The notes under the pieces were generated by a model. That model worked only from the letters and a program-made list of their open reading frames with translations, searched no databases and had not been told where the DNA came from. The translations under genes were made by a program, and so were the position numbers. From Agrobacterium vitis (GTDB lineage: Bacteria > Pseudomonadota > Alphaproteobacteria > Rhizobiales > Rhizobiaceae), in assembly GCF_037039395.1 (NCBI RefSeq), contig NZ_CP146242.1, positions 1,973,001 through 2,037,000 of the forward strand: DNA of 64,000 bases. Direction: 5' to 3'. The stretch's first letter is position 1; every line of letters starts with the position of its first letter. Positions 36,428-45,540 of this stretch are shown one piece after another.

Positions 36428-36742
36428 TCACGGGGCAATGATCGCTTCCAGCCTACCAATCAAATCCTCCGGGTCGCCATCGATCCGGAGGATTTTTTGT
36501 CTCGCGGTATCGCCGGAGATCAAGCTGACGGTGGATTTGGCGATGCCGAGCCGCTTGGCCATAAGGGCGATCAATGCCTTGTTGGCCCGGCCCTTTTCCG
36601 GCACGTCGCTGACCCGCACTTTCAAGTGGGCTTCGCCATTCGCATTGACGTCGACGCCATCAATCCCATCACGCCCACCGTTCGGCGTCAGCCGGACGGC
36701 AAGGCGGATGTGATCATCGAAACGTCGATAGCAATGGCTCAC
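36428..36742 (-). CDS. DUF167 (YggU) family protein
   Basis: A 104-residue protein of the DUF167/YggU family: [44 protein letters not shown] and [12 protein letters not shown] are the standard blocks. The function is unknown. The start is taken as the GTG at 36742 that overlaps the yggT stop (GTGA); an alternative GTG at 36769 would add nine residues. The yggT-yggU order matches many proteobacteria. Confidence 0.87.
   Translation of the reverse strand: MSHCYRRFDDHIRLAVRLTPNGGRDGIDGVDVNANGEAHLKVRVSDVPEKGRANKALIALMAKRLGIAKSTVSLISGDTARQKILRIDGDPEDLIGRLEAIIAP
36462..36498 (+). terminator. Terminator of ppa embedded in the convergent DUF167 gene
   Basis: A perfect 11-bp stem AAATCCTCCGG / CCGGAGGATTT with a 12-base loop, then more T. 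It lies 41 bases after the ppa stop and inside the 3' coding part of the convergent gene. Confidence 0.85.
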
Positions 36743-37029
36743 AGCAGCATGGGGGCAATCGTGTTCCACATCAGCGAGCGGATGAAGAAGATGATCAGCA
36801 GCAGAATGATCGGTGAGATATCGATGCCGCCAAGATTGGGCATGATGCGGCGGATGGGGCGCAGCGCCGGTTCCGTGACGTTGAACAGAAACAGGCCGAT
36901 CTGGTTGACGAATCGGTTGCTGGAATTGATCACGTTGAAAGCGTAGAGCCAGGAAAAAATCGCGCTGGCGATCAGGATCCAGGTATAAAGATTGAGGGCG
37001 AGATCAATCGTCTGCAACAGGGCAAGCAT
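36739..37029 (-). CDS. YggT family membrane protein
   Basis: A 96-residue protein with two membrane segments ([18 protein letters not shown] and [18 protein letters not shown]), and the typical linker [22 protein letters not shown] of the YggT family. The role is unclear; homologues are linked to osmotic tolerance or cell division. The ATG at 37029 has a GGAGACAGAC site; an in-frame ATG at 37041 is an alternative. The start codon is part of an inverted repeat (37027-37060). Confidence 0.88.
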   Translation of the reverse strand: MLALLQTIDLALNLYTWILIASAIFSWLYAFNVINSSNRFVNQIGLFLFNVTEPALRPIRRIMPNLGGIDISPIILLLIIFFIRSLMWNTIAPMLL

Positions 37030-37060
37030 GTCTGTCTCCATTTGTCAGTTGACAGACATG
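37027..37060 (-). promoter_or_regulatory. Inverted repeat covering the yggT start codon
   Basis: CATGTCTGTC / GACAGACATG, 10 perfect pairs, with a nested TGTCA-GT-TGACA at 37043-37054. In the yggT mRNA the 3' arm contains the ATG and the spacer after GGAGA. The 5' arm begins with an ATG that would open a four-codon frame (MSVN). Confidence 0.6.
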
Positions 37061-37169
37061 TAGACATTGAGGCCGAAACGGGCAAGTGTCGCCTTGCCAG
37101 CTATCGCCATTCATGTTTAACGCAAGTTATGCCGCCATTGCCGGACCCATCCGGCCAGGAAAATAGCTA

Positions 37170-38408
37170 ATGTCCATTTCCCAGTCCGAAGATCGTTTCG
37201 CTGCCTTTCGCCATTCCGCCTATACGAAATTCTTCTTCGCACGGTTTCTCGCGGCCTTTGCCATGCAAATCGTCAGCGTCGCGGTTGGCTGGCAGATGTA
37301 TGAGGTCACCGGCAATGCCCTCTATCTCGGCCTGATCGGGTTGGTGCAGTTTCTACCGGCGCTGTTGCTCATTCTTGTGACCGGTACGGCTGCCGACAGG
37401 ATGAACCGGCGAATGATCGTTGCGGTTTGCCTGGGTGTCAGCGCTGTCTGCGTGGCGCTGCTGCTGTTCCTCACTGTGGAGAATGCCTTTGCGCCGGTGC
37501 CGGTGCTGGCAATCATGACAATTTTCGGCATTGAGCGGGCCTTCATGGGGCCGGCTGTCCAGTCTCTGGCTCCCAATCTGGTGCCGGAAAAGGATCTGGC
37601 CAATTCCTTTGCCTGGAATGCGTCGTCCTGGCAGACTGCATCGATCCTCGGCCCGGTTGCCGGCGGCCTGCTCTATGGTGTTGGGCCGCTTTCTGCCTAT
37701 ATCGTCGCATTGGGTTTCATGGCCGCTGGCACGATCCTTGTGCTGCTGGTGCCAAAGCCCGTGCAGCGAACCGCCAACGAACCAAAAACCTGGACCTACC
37801 TTCTGGCTGGTTTCAAGTTCATACGCCATGAGAAGGTGGTGCTGGGGGCGATTTCTCTCGACCTGTTCGCCGTGCTGTTAGGCGGGGCGGTGGCACTGAT
37901 GCCGATCTACGCCTCCGATATCTTGACCATGGGGCCGATGGGGCTGGGTATCTTGCGGTCGGCACCGGGCGTGGGCGCTATTGCCATGGCGACCTTTCTT
38001 GCCACCTTTCCGATCAAGCACCGCGCTGGGACGATCATGTTCGTTGGCGTTGCCATCTTTGGGCTCGCGACCGTGGCTTTCGGGCTGTCGACGGTCTGGT
38101 GGGTGTCAGCGCTGGCGCTGGCCGTAATGGGCGCCGGTGACATGATCTCGGTCTATGTGCGCGAAACGCTGCTGGCGCTCTGGACGCCGGATCAGGTGCG
38201 TGGCCGGGTCAATGCCGTCAATTCGGTGTTTATCGGCGCATCTAACGAGCTGGGGGAGTTTCGGGCCGGTACCATGGCGCATCTGATTGGACCTGTCGGA
38301 GCGGTGGTTGTCGGCGGCGTCGGGACGCTGGCGGTCTCGATCATCTGGGCGCTGACCTTTCCGAAGCTGCGCACCATCGACACGCTGGAAGCCCCGGACA
38401 AATCCTGA
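37170..38408 (+). CDS. MFS transporter (EntS-like / DUF894 group)
   Basis: A 412-residue major facilitator. It begins with a short cytoplasmic tail then FAAFRHSAYTKFFFARFLAAFAMQIVSVAVGWQMYEVTG (here as the conserved QIVSVAVGWQMYEVTG), characteristic of the EntS-like, siderophore-exporter-related group. Motif A appears as GTAADRMNRR. About eleven to twelve hydrophobic helices. The substrate is unknown; no siderophore genes are nearby. Converges on the glutamine amidotransferase with a 6-base gap. Confidence 0.87.
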   Translation: MSISQSEDRFAAFRHSAYTKFFFARFLAAFAMQIVSVAVGWQMYEVTGNALYLGLIGLVQFLPALLLILVTGTAADRMNRRMIVAVCLGVSAVCVALLLFLTVENAFAPVPVLAIMTIFGIERAFMGPAVQSLAPNLVPEKDLANSFAWNASSWQTASILGPVAGGLLYGVGPLSAYIVALGFMAAGTILVLLVPKPVQRTANEPKTWTYLLAGFKFIRHEKVVLGAISLDLFAVLLGGAVALMPIYASDILTMGPMGLGILRSAPGVGAIAMATFLATFPIKHRAGTIMFVGVAIFGLATVAFGLSTVWWVSALALAVMGAGDMISVYVRETLLALWTPDQVRGRVNAVNSVFIGASNELGEFRAGTMAHLIGPVGAVVVGGVGTLAVSIIWALTFPKLRTIDTLEAPDKS

Positions 38409-38414
38409 TTGCGA

Positions 38415-39179
38415 TCAGGCTTGGCTCTGTTCGGCTGGTTGACACCGGCCAGCACTCTGGTCTTCCTCAGCAAGGACCAGATCGAGAAAATCCGATAGCC
38501 AGGCCTTGAGCGGGGCATCGAACAGCATGCGTCCTTCCAGATGGTCGCGGCCCGCCTGGGCGTTCGGCATGGAAAAGCGTGACGCGCCATGCACCACCCA
38601 ACGCTGCATCATCGCGCGCGTTAGTTCCGCATGAAATTGGATACCAAAGGCCTTTTCCCCGTAGCGGATCGCCTGATTGGGATAGATGTCGCCGGTGGCT
38701 AGCAGCGTTGCGCCATGCGGCAGGTCGAAGCCTTCGCGGTGAAAATGATAGACCATTTTCGGCCATTTCATCAGCAATCGGCCATGGGTGGTCGGCTGGA
38801 TCGGATACCAGCCGATTTCTACGAGTTCCCGGTCATGGCCACTGACCTTGGCGCCCAGATGCCGGGCCAGCATTTGCGCACCGAGACAAATGCCGAGATA
38901 GGGCCGGTTCTCCTTAAGCGGCACGGATAGCCAGTCGATCTCGTCATGCACGAAACGATCAGGATCGTTGGCACTCATCGGTCCGCCGAATACCACGGCG
39001 CCGCTGTGACCGCTCAGCGTATCGGGCAGCGGATCGCCGAGCACCGGGCGGCGGATGTCGAGGGGGAAGCCTTTTTCCACCAGCAATTGGCCGACACGAC
39101 CGGCGCTGGATCGCTCCTGATGCAGGACGACCAGGACCGGACGATGCGCGGGCCAAATTCGTGCCGGATCATGAAGCAT
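38415..39179 (-). CDS. Class I glutamine amidotransferase-like protein
   Basis: A 254-residue GATase of the GuaA-N-like free-standing group. The nucleophile is Cys98 (GICLGAQ), with the His183 and Glu185 dyad in FGIQFHAELT. The oxyanion glycines are in VVFGGPMSAND. Such proteins often hydrolyse gamma-glutamyl compounds; the substrate is unknown. The ATG at 39179 lies inside the end of terB (out of frame, 11-base overlap) with GGAG six bases before; ATGs at 39185 and 39203 also fit. Confidence 0.87.
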   Translation of the reverse strand: MLHDPARIWPAHRPVLVVLHQERSSAGRVGQLLVEKGFPLDIRRPVLGDPLPDTLSGHSGAVVFGGPMSANDPDRFVHDEIDWLSVPLKENRPYLGICLGAQMLARHLGAKVSGHDRELVEIGWYPIQPTTHGRLLMKWPKMVYHFHREGFDLPHGATLLATGDIYPNQAIRYGEKAFGIQFHAELTRAMMQRWVVHGASRFSMPNAQAGRDHLEGRMLFDAPLKAWLSDFLDLVLAEEDQSAGRCQPAEQSQA

Positions 39180-39681
39180 CCGCATCTCCGGCGACCTGTT
39201 CATCTCCGGCCTGGCCATCCGTCTTTTGTCCGGCCCGCTCTGCCGCCTTTTGCCGGGCCAGAATCCGGTCCCGGTCGGAGACGCCAAGCAGGTCTGCGAC
39301 CCGCCAGAGGATATGATCTTCCATCTCGTTGCGCATGCCATCGGCATACACGATGTCCCAGAGCACGCTGACCAGTTCCAGTCTCTGGGTTTCATCGAGA
39401 CGGCGCTTTAATTCCGAGGTGAAGCGGTAATAGTCTACCGCTTCACTTTCCGCCTGCTGGCCTGCCTCCAGCAAGGCTTCGATCTTGCTGCGATCCAGAT
39501 CGTAATGATCCTTGATGCTCTTTTTCAGGCTCTTCCGTTCGGCGGCGCTGATGGTTCCATCGGCTTCCATCACCTGGAAACACAGGGCGACGATCAGCAC
39601 CCTCGTGTCATTGCCGTCGAATTCATTGTCCTGTTCGCCAGCGATAAAGCTTTGGAAAAAAGTATTGAGGCGCTCCAGCAT
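39169..39681 (-). CDS. TerB-domain protein
   Basis: A 170-residue helical protein with a TerB (tellurite-resistance-like) domain: LIVALCFQVMEADGTISAAERKSL and VLWDIVYADGMRNEMEDHILWRVADLLGVS are the paired acidic metal-binding helices. The C-terminal 30 residues are low-complexity (Ala/Gly/Asp). The role is unknown; the name does not imply tellurite resistance. Last-but-one gene of the haem operon, 9 bases after hemY. Confidence 0.88.
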   Translation of the reverse strand: MLERLNTFFQSFIAGEQDNEFDGNDTRVLIVALCFQVMEADGTISAAERKSLKKSIKDHYDLDRSKIEALLEAGQQAESEAVDYYRFTSELKRRLDETQRLELVSVLWDIVYADGMRNEMEDHILWRVADLLGVSDRDRILARQKAAERAGQKTDGQAGDEQVAGDADAS

Positions 39682-39690
39682 GAATGGTCC

Positions 39691-41271
39691 TTAAAACAGG
39701 TTGAGCCGGGTTTTCTCGTCCGAATTGCGGCTGGCGTCGCGCACGCCCGGATCGTCCGGCGGGCCGCCGAAGAACGGCTCCGGTTCGAGGCTTTTCGGCC
39801 CCGGCTTCGGCGGTGCGGAAGGCTGGCTCGGCGGGGCTGCTGCGGCCTCAGGGTGTTCCGGCGGCGTGTTAATCTTGCTCGCCGGAACGGAGGATGTAGG
39901 TTTCTCGCCCTGTCCAAGCGGCGGCAATTCGGCCAAGGCGGCAGCGCCGCTGATCACTGTGCCGTCTTCGACCGGCCCGGAGAGCTGGGCATAGGGGATC
40001 TTCCACTCGAAAGCGTCGAGCCTGCCGCTGACAGGCGAATAGGGCAGCCATTTTTCCGAGACCTGGCCATCGGCCACCCAGGCGGGATCGCGGGGGGCTT
40101 TGAGAGCCTGCGCCATCCAGTAGCGGATGCGAGCCTGATCACCGGTTTCGGCATCCTCGATATCAGCCAGCAGCAGGAAAACCCGTTCGCTGGCCTGCAT
40201 CCGGGCTGCCGCTTCGGCCTTGGCGCGTGCCTTGGTGAAGTCTCGCGCCTCAAGTGCCATTTCCGCAACCACCAGCAGCGAATAGACATTATTGGGCTTG
40301 ACCTGTTCCAGCCGCTCGGCCCGCTTCAGCCGGTCGACCGCGCCGTCACCACCCCGCGCCCGCACATAGAGGCTGGCGATGTCTGGATGGGGAGCAAGCT
40401 TCCAGGCTGTTTCCAACACCGAACCCGCCTTGCGCAGATTATCCTCGCGCAGCAGGGCGCGGGCGGCGGTCACGGAGGCCGGAACGAGATCCTTGGCGAG
40501 TTTCAGCGCATTCATGGCATTGTCGCGGGCCGCTGCCGGATCACCGTCCAACTGGTCCATGGCTTTTGCGGTCAGTAGCACGGCTTTCAGCCGGTCGGCT
40601 TCCGGCCGGGCCAGGACGCCTGCGACGCGCTGTTGATCGAGAAGATGAATGGCCTCGTTCCAGGCGCTGGTCTGGCATCGATATTCCAAAGCGGCCTTGG
40701 CAGCCCAAGGCAGATAAGGCGCATCCTCGGCAGCCCTTTCGGCATATTGCCGCGCAGCCTCATGCGCCCCTAGCCGCGTTGCCTCCACATAGAGGCCGCG
40801 CAGGCCAAGCTCGCGGGTTTCGGGATCGGCGACCATCTGCTCATAGATCCGCCTTGCATCGTCATGCTTGCCCTCGATCAGGGCGGCCTGGGCTTCCAGC
40901 ACCATGATCAGCGGTTCCTGATCGGCACGGACCAGACCACGGGCGCGGGCACTCATCCGCCGGGCCAGCGCGGCATTGCCGGCACCTGCGGCGATCAGGC
41001 CGGTCGAGATCGCCTGATAGCCTCTGTCACGCTTGCGGGCGCGGAAATAGCGGCGCATTGAATGCGGCGAGGTCCAGAGCGTGCGCACCAGCCACCAGCC
41101 GATCATCACCACCGCAATAATGGCGACGATCATGGTGGCCGCCGCCGTCAGGCTCATTTCAATCAGCTGGCCCTGCCAGACAATCTGCAACTCACCCGGA
41201 CGATCGGCAAGCCAGGAAAAACCGAAGCCAAGGGCCAGGATGATCAGGATATAGACAATGATACGGATCAT
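39691..41271 (-). CDS. hemY: HemY-type haem biosynthesis-associated TPR membrane protein
   Basis: A 526-residue membrane protein of the COG3898 HemY family. Two N-terminal helices (RIIVYILIILALGFGFSWLA and AATMIVAIIAVVMIGWWLV) anchor a long TPR-like helical domain; the C-terminal 90 residues are Pro/Ala-rich. The family was named for haem synthesis but has no proven enzymatic step. It follows the mitofilin-like gene by 5 bases, consistent with the hemD - mic60 - hemY layout of alphaproteobacteria. Confidence 0.9.
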   Translation of the reverse strand: MIRIIVYILIILALGFGFSWLADRPGELQIVWQGQLIEMSLTAAATMIVAIIAVVMIGWWLVRTLWTSPHSMRRYFRARKRDRGYQAISTGLIAAGAGNAALARRMSARARGLVRADQEPLIMVLEAQAALIEGKHDDARRIYEQMVADPETRELGLRGLYVEATRLGAHEAARQYAERAAEDAPYLPWAAKAALEYRCQTSAWNEAIHLLDQQRVAGVLARPEADRLKAVLLTAKAMDQLDGDPAAARDNAMNALKLAKDLVPASVTAARALLREDNLRKAGSVLETAWKLAPHPDIASLYVRARGGDGAVDRLKRAERLEQVKPNNVYSLLVVAEMALEARDFTKARAKAEAAARMQASERVFLLLADIEDAETGDQARIRYWMAQALKAPRDPAWVADGQVSEKWLPYSPVSGRLDAFEWKIPYAQLSGPVEDGTVISGAAALAELPPLGQGEKPTSSVPASKINTPPEHPEAAAAPPSQPSAPPKPGPKSLEPEPFFGGPPDDPGVRDASRNSDEKTRLNLF

Positions 41272-41276
41272 GATGC

Positions 41277-42612
41277 TTATCCTTGCCGTCCGGCGACGGC
41301 ACGAGCCAGCGCGTCGGAAACCTGGTTTTCAACGGTAATACGGGCGTCGAGCGCCTTCTTGAACTCAGCAGAGACGGTGCGTCCTGCCTCTGGCAGGCTG
41401 TCCCATTCAGCTGCCGCACCCTTCAGGTCGCCATTGCGGATCTTGTCTTCGATGCGCGCGACAATCGCCGAGGCGCTGTCGCCTTCGACATTGCCGACCG
41501 GCCGGACCTTGACCACCGACATGGCGCTGGCCCAGAGACGCTCGCCGATATTGGCGCTTTCCGCCGGAGCGTTGATGGTCGACAGGATCTTGTCAGCAAC
41601 CGGGCCGAATTGCCGTTGCAGCTCGGCGCGGGAGGTGACGCCCGTGGTCGCATAGGGTTCCAGGGCGGCAATGGCGGTGTCTTCCGGGGCGATGCTGCCC
41701 AGCGTGCGCAGCTCGGCCAGGAATGGCCCGCCCCGGTCTGCGGCGGTCTTCAAAGCCGAGGCAGCAATGGCGCGGGCGACTTCGATATCGTCACGCGGCT
41801 TGTTGATCTTGGTTTCGATGGCGCTCATCTTGTCGGAGACTTCCGTCTGGTTTTCGGTGAGCTTTTCCACCCGGCCGGCAAGATCCGATTTCAGTTGGTC
41901 GATTGCCTGATTGGCGCTGGCAAGCTTTGCCTGCAAGTCGCTGACGGCAGCGGGGTCACCGGCGTTTTGCTGCTGGCCTGATTCCAGTTGGGCCAAACGG
42001 CTTTCGAGACCGGACAGATCGCCCGAAGCTGACCCATTGGTTGTTCCTGCCTTGAGGCGCTCGACATCGGCGGCGAGCGCTGCGACCTGCTGGCTGATCG
42101 CGGTATCGTCTCTGCCTGCGCTGCTTCCGGCGGAGGGCAAGACGCCGGCATATTGCAGGGCGCTGGCGCTGATCAGTGCAATCAGGCCGCCGACAATACC
42201 AGCGGCCACCAGGCTCGACGTGACGGGCGATGACGAGCGCGAGGTTGGTCCCGGTGCCTGTTCCTCGGAAGAGGCGTCGATCGGCGGCGGTCCGGGTTCA
42301 TCGGGCGGCGGCGGAGAAAAGGCCGAGGTCTCACCGCCGAAATGCGCCTGGTCCTGCTTTGCAGGCTCGGAATCGCTCGCCCCGGTTTCGGCTGGAGCTG
42401 TGCTTTGGTCTTCCTTGACAGCCGCAGCCGGAGCCTCAAGCTCTGTAGCGGGCGTGGAAGCCAGGCCAGCGTCTTCAACTGGCTTTTCGCTTATCGGCTC
42501 TTCGCTGGAGTCTCGGCACCGTTTCCGAGGCTTGAACAGGGGTCGCCGTCAAGTCGATGGTTACCGGCTCTTCGGTGGTTTTGGAACGGCGTGGGGGTTT
42601 TCCGGAAACCAT
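41277..42612 (-). pseudogene. Mitofilin/Mic60-like membrane protein, frameshifted near the N terminus
   Basis: A COG4223-type protein with a Mic60 layout. The natural start is the ATG at 42612 (MVSGKPPRRSKTTEEPVTIDL), which runs into a stop at 42475 after 45 codons. The rest continues in another frame: SSEEPISEKPVEDAG, an acidic Pro/Ala linker, one helix (AAGIVGGLIALISASAL), a coiled coil, and a C-terminal mitofilin-like domain (IEDKIRNGDLKGAAAEWDSLPEAGRTV). The frames swap between about 42503 and 42525 and differ by one base. In the second frame the first start is a GTG at 42209 giving 310 residues. Could be a true mutation, a sequencing error, or an internally initiated short form. The lower frame is well preserved. 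Confidence 0.8.
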
Positions 42613-42706
42613 GGCAACCTCGCTTTCAATGGATGTCGAATGAAATTAGTCAGGGATCAGCCGGAAGGAAAGGGGCTTGCCTGCATTTGCCACTTGTCCG
42701 GTGGTT

Positions 42707-43423
42707 TTACAGGAGGCAAAGCAGGGCCTCCTCATGGGGGTGGGGAGCAACTGAAACCCTGTTCCTGAACGGTTTTGCGACGTTTTCGGCAATATCCGTG
42801 CTCAGGCAGAAAATGTGTGCGGATGCGAAGAGATCGGCAATTTCATCTGAGAAAGGCAGGGCGAAGAACCGTCTGGCAGTCTCGGCGGAATAGAGCAGCA
42901 CGGCGTCCACCGCCCTGCCGTCAAGCCGGTCGATGATATCGTTCGGCTCATAAGCCAATTCCTGCATCGTATAGGCTTCCACCACATCAAAGGGAATGGA
43001 AGACTGGCGCAAGCCCAGTTCCAGGCTCTGCTTGCGCGGCTGCCCGGCCAGATAAAGCAGCGGATCGGCCCAGTCGATACGGGCGTTGGCAATTGTGTGT
43101 GCCAGGGCGGCGCCATCGCCTTCAGCGCTGGTCACCGCGCGAAAACCGAGGTTCCGTGCGGCATCAGCCGTTGCTGCGCCCACGGCAAACAGCGGGGTTT
43201 CAAAATGGGGCCGAAGCGCTTCGCCATGCGATACAAGGCAGCGAAGCACCTCTGTACTGGTCACGGCCAAGGCCGCATGCGGTTTTGAAAGGGCTTTGAG
43301 CGCCTCGTCGGCATGATGGACGGCTTTGGCCAGTGGCAGGAGCACGGCGTCGTGACCAAGCGCATGGAGACGGTTTGCCGTCTTGCGGCTTGCGGTCTCC
43401 GTCCGGGTCAGCAAAACGCGCAT
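42707..43423 (-). CDS. hemD: Uroporphyrinogen-III synthase
   Basis: Closes and inverts ring D of hydroxymethylbilane to form uroporphyrinogen III, feeding haem and corrin synthesis. It is 238 residues. The family is poorly conserved; support comes from the start MRVLLTRTETASRKTANRL, LAVTSTEVLRCL, FAVGAATADAARNLGF, and AVLLYSAETARRFFAL, and from its place 4 bases after hemC. Confidence 0.9.
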   Translation of the reverse strand: MRVLLTRTETASRKTANRLHALGHDAVLLPLAKAVHHADEALKALSKPHAALAVTSTEVLRCLVSHGEALRPHFETPLFAVGAATADAARNLGFRAVTSAEGDGAALAHTIANARIDWADPLLYLAGQPRKQSLELGLRQSSIPFDVVEAYTMQELAYEPNDIIDRLDGRAVDAVLLYSAETARRFFALPFSDEIADLFASAHIFCLSTDIAENVAKPFRNRVSVAPHPHEEALLCLL

Positions 43424-43427
43424 GTCG

Positions 43428-44357
43428 TCAGGTCCATGCCTCGAAGAAGCCAGGTCCGGCTTTGTCCCTTACCTTTTCGCCCGCCGACCAGCCCAGTGCC
43501 AGCCCATCGGCGCAGCGGCCCTCGGCCTCGACCGAATGGGAGACCTGACCATCCGGCGTCAGGATCGTGCCCGTCAGGCGGATCGTCTCGCCATCCGATA
43601 TGGCATAACCGGCAATCGGCGTGCGGCAGGAACCGTCCAGTGCGGCCAGGAAGGCGCGCTCACAGGAAACCGCTTCAAATGTCGGTCGATGGTTGATGGC
43701 GGCCAGCAGATCCTGGATGCGCCGGTCATCGACCCGCGCCTCGATGCAGATTGCCCCTTGGGCCGGTGCGGGCGGAAAGCTTTCGAGATCGAGATATTGG
43801 GTAATCACGGTTTCCTTGTCCAACCGCTTCAATCCGGCCACGGCCAGCAACGTGGCATCGACCTCGCCTGCGGCCAGCTTGCGAAGCCGGGTCTCCACGG
43901 CGCCGCGATAGGTAATGACCTTGAGGTCAGGCCGAAGCCTGCGAATCAGCGCCTGGCGCCGGAGCGAGGCCGAGCCGATGACGGCGCCGTCGGCAAGCTC
44001 CAGCAGCTTTGGTGCCGTGCGGCCGATAAACGCATCGCGCATGTCTTCCCGTGGCAGATAGGCGGAAATCTCCAGCCCATCGGGAAGGGCCGTTGGCATA
44101 TCCTTGGAGGAATGCACGGCAAAATCCAGCCCGCCGGACAGCAATTGCTGCTCCAGTTCCAGGGTGAACAGGCCCTTGCCGCCGATTTCCGCCAGCGACC
44201 GGTCGGTGATGCGGTCGCCGGTGGTCGACAGGACAACGATCTCGAACATATCAGGCGAAAGGCCATGCGCCTCCGCCAGACGCTCGCGGGTTTCATGGGC
44301 CTGGGCCAGCGCCAAAGGGCTGCCGCGTGTGCCGATGCGAAAAGGTTTCGTTTGCAT
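43428..44357 (-). CDS. hemC: Porphobilinogen deaminase (hydroxymethylbilane synthase)
   Basis: Polymerises four porphobilinogens into hydroxymethylbilane. It is 309 residues. The dipyrromethane cofactor cysteine is Cys244 in [31 protein letters not shown] and GSASLRRQA are the expected substrate-binding blocks. First gene of the leftward haem operon, divergent from tsaD across 85 bases. Confidence 0.95.
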   Translation of the reverse strand: MQTKPFRIGTRGSPLALAQAHETRERLAEAHGLSPDMFEIVVLSTTGDRITDRSLAEIGGKGLFTLELEQQLLSGGLDFAVHSSKDMPTALPDGLEISAYLPREDMRDAFIGRTAPKLLELADGAVIGSASLRRQALIRRLRPDLKVITYRGAVETRLRKLAAGEVDATLLAVAGLKRLDKETVITQYLDLESFPPAPAQGAICIEARVDDRRIQDLLAAINHRPTFEAVSCERAFLAALDGSCRTPIAGYAISDGETIRLTGTILTPDGQVSHSVEAEGRCADGLALGWSAGEKVRDKAGPGFFEAWT

Positions 44358-44442
44358 CCGAAGTCATCCATTGTTACCGGAGGTTCTCGTAACCATGTTT
44401 GCTCTTCCTCGCAATCAATCAAATCGACGCAACTCAGCCTCC

Positions 44443-45540
44443 ATGACAGGTCCTTTGAAGATTCTCGGCATCGAAACCAGCTGCGATGAAACCGCAGCCG
44501 CTATCGTTCTGCGCCATGACGACGGACGCGGCGAAATCGTATCCGATGTGGTGTTGAGCCAGCTGGACGAACACAGCGTCTATGGCGGCGTCGTGCCGGA
44601 AATCGCTGCCCGTGCCCATGTCGAGGCACTCGATACGCTGGTGGAAGAGGCCCTGGCCAAGGCCGATATACGGCTGGCTGATATCGATGCCGTGGCGGCC
44701 ACCGCCGGTCCCGGCCTGATCGGCGGGCTGATCGTCGGTTTGATGACCGGCAAGGCGATTGCCCGGGCGGCGGGAAAGCCGCTTTACGCCATCAACCATC
44801 TGGAAGGCCATGCGCTGACGGCGCGGCTAACGGATAATGTCGCCTTTCCCTATCTGATGCTGCTGGTTTCCGGTGGTCATACCCAATTGGTTCTGGTGCG
44901 CGGTGTTGGCGATTATCAGCGCTGGGGCACCACCATCGACGATGCGCTTGGTGAGGCGTTTGACAAGACTGCCAAACTGCTCGGTCTGCCCTATCCGGGT
45001 GGCCCGGCGGTAGAACGCGCCGCCCTTCATGGCAACGAAAAACGCTTCAGCTTTCCGCGCCCGCTGGTGGGTGAGGCGCGGCTGGATTTTTCTTTTTCCG
45101 GGCTGAAGACAGCGGTGCGGCAGGCGGCACAGGCGGCAGCGCCAGTCAGCCAGTCCGATATCGCCGATATCTGCGCCTCTTTTCAGCGCGCCATCGCCCG
45201 CACCATGGACGACCGGATCGGTCGGGGGCTGGAGCGATTCAATACGGAATATCCAGGCCTTGAGGCCAAGCCAGCCCTGGTGGTGGCTGGTGGTGTGGCC
45301 GCCAATCAGGCGTTGCGCGCTGCCTTGCAGACTTTATGTGACCGGCACGGGTTTCGCTTCATCGCCCCACCACATCATCTTTGCACCGACAATGCGGCGA
45401 TGATCGCCTGGGCTGGGCTGGAACGGCTGGCCCATGGCTTCCCGGCCGATGATCTGTCTGTCTCGCCGCGCGCCCGCTGGCCTCTGGACGGCAATGCGGC
45501 GACCTTGCTTGGGTCGGGTAAACGGGGCGCGAAAGCATGA
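44443..45540 (+). CDS. tsaD: tRNA threonylcarbamoyladenosine transferase TsaD
   Basis: Transfers the threonylcarbamoyl group to A37 of ANN-decoding tRNAs; works with TsaB and TsaE (not in this window). It is 365 residues from the ATG at 44443. The ASKHA fold start [11 protein letters not shown], the metal-binding histidines His119 and His123 (NHLEGH), [10 protein letters not shown] and [10 protein letters not shown] are present. An upstream in-frame ATG at 44395 has a better GGAGG site but would add 16 residues not seen in the family; the start is thus somewhat uncertain. Overlaps gpsA by four bases. Confidence 0.95.
   Translation: MTGPLKILGIETSCDETAAAIVLRHDDGRGEIVSDVVLSQLDEHSVYGGVVPEIAARAHVEALDTLVEEALAKADIRLADIDAVAATAGPGLIGGLIVGLMTGKAIARAAGKPLYAINHLEGHALTARLTDNVAFPYLMLLVSGGHTQLVLVRGVGDYQRWGTTIDDALGEAFDKTAKLLGLPYPGGPAVERAALHGNEKRFSFPRPLVGEARLDFSFSGLKTAVRQAAQAAAPVSQSDIADICASFQRAIARTMDDRIGRGLERFNTEYPGLEAKPALVVAGGVAANQALRAALQTLCDRHGFRFIAPPHHLCTDNAAMIAWAGLERLAHGFPADDLSVSPRARWPLDGNAATLLGSGKRGAKA

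Noticed and set aside
39169..39681. Reading the TerB protein as a tellurite resistance system
   Set aside because: Only a lone TerB domain is present, within a haem operon; no terC, terD or terZ-like genes nearby.
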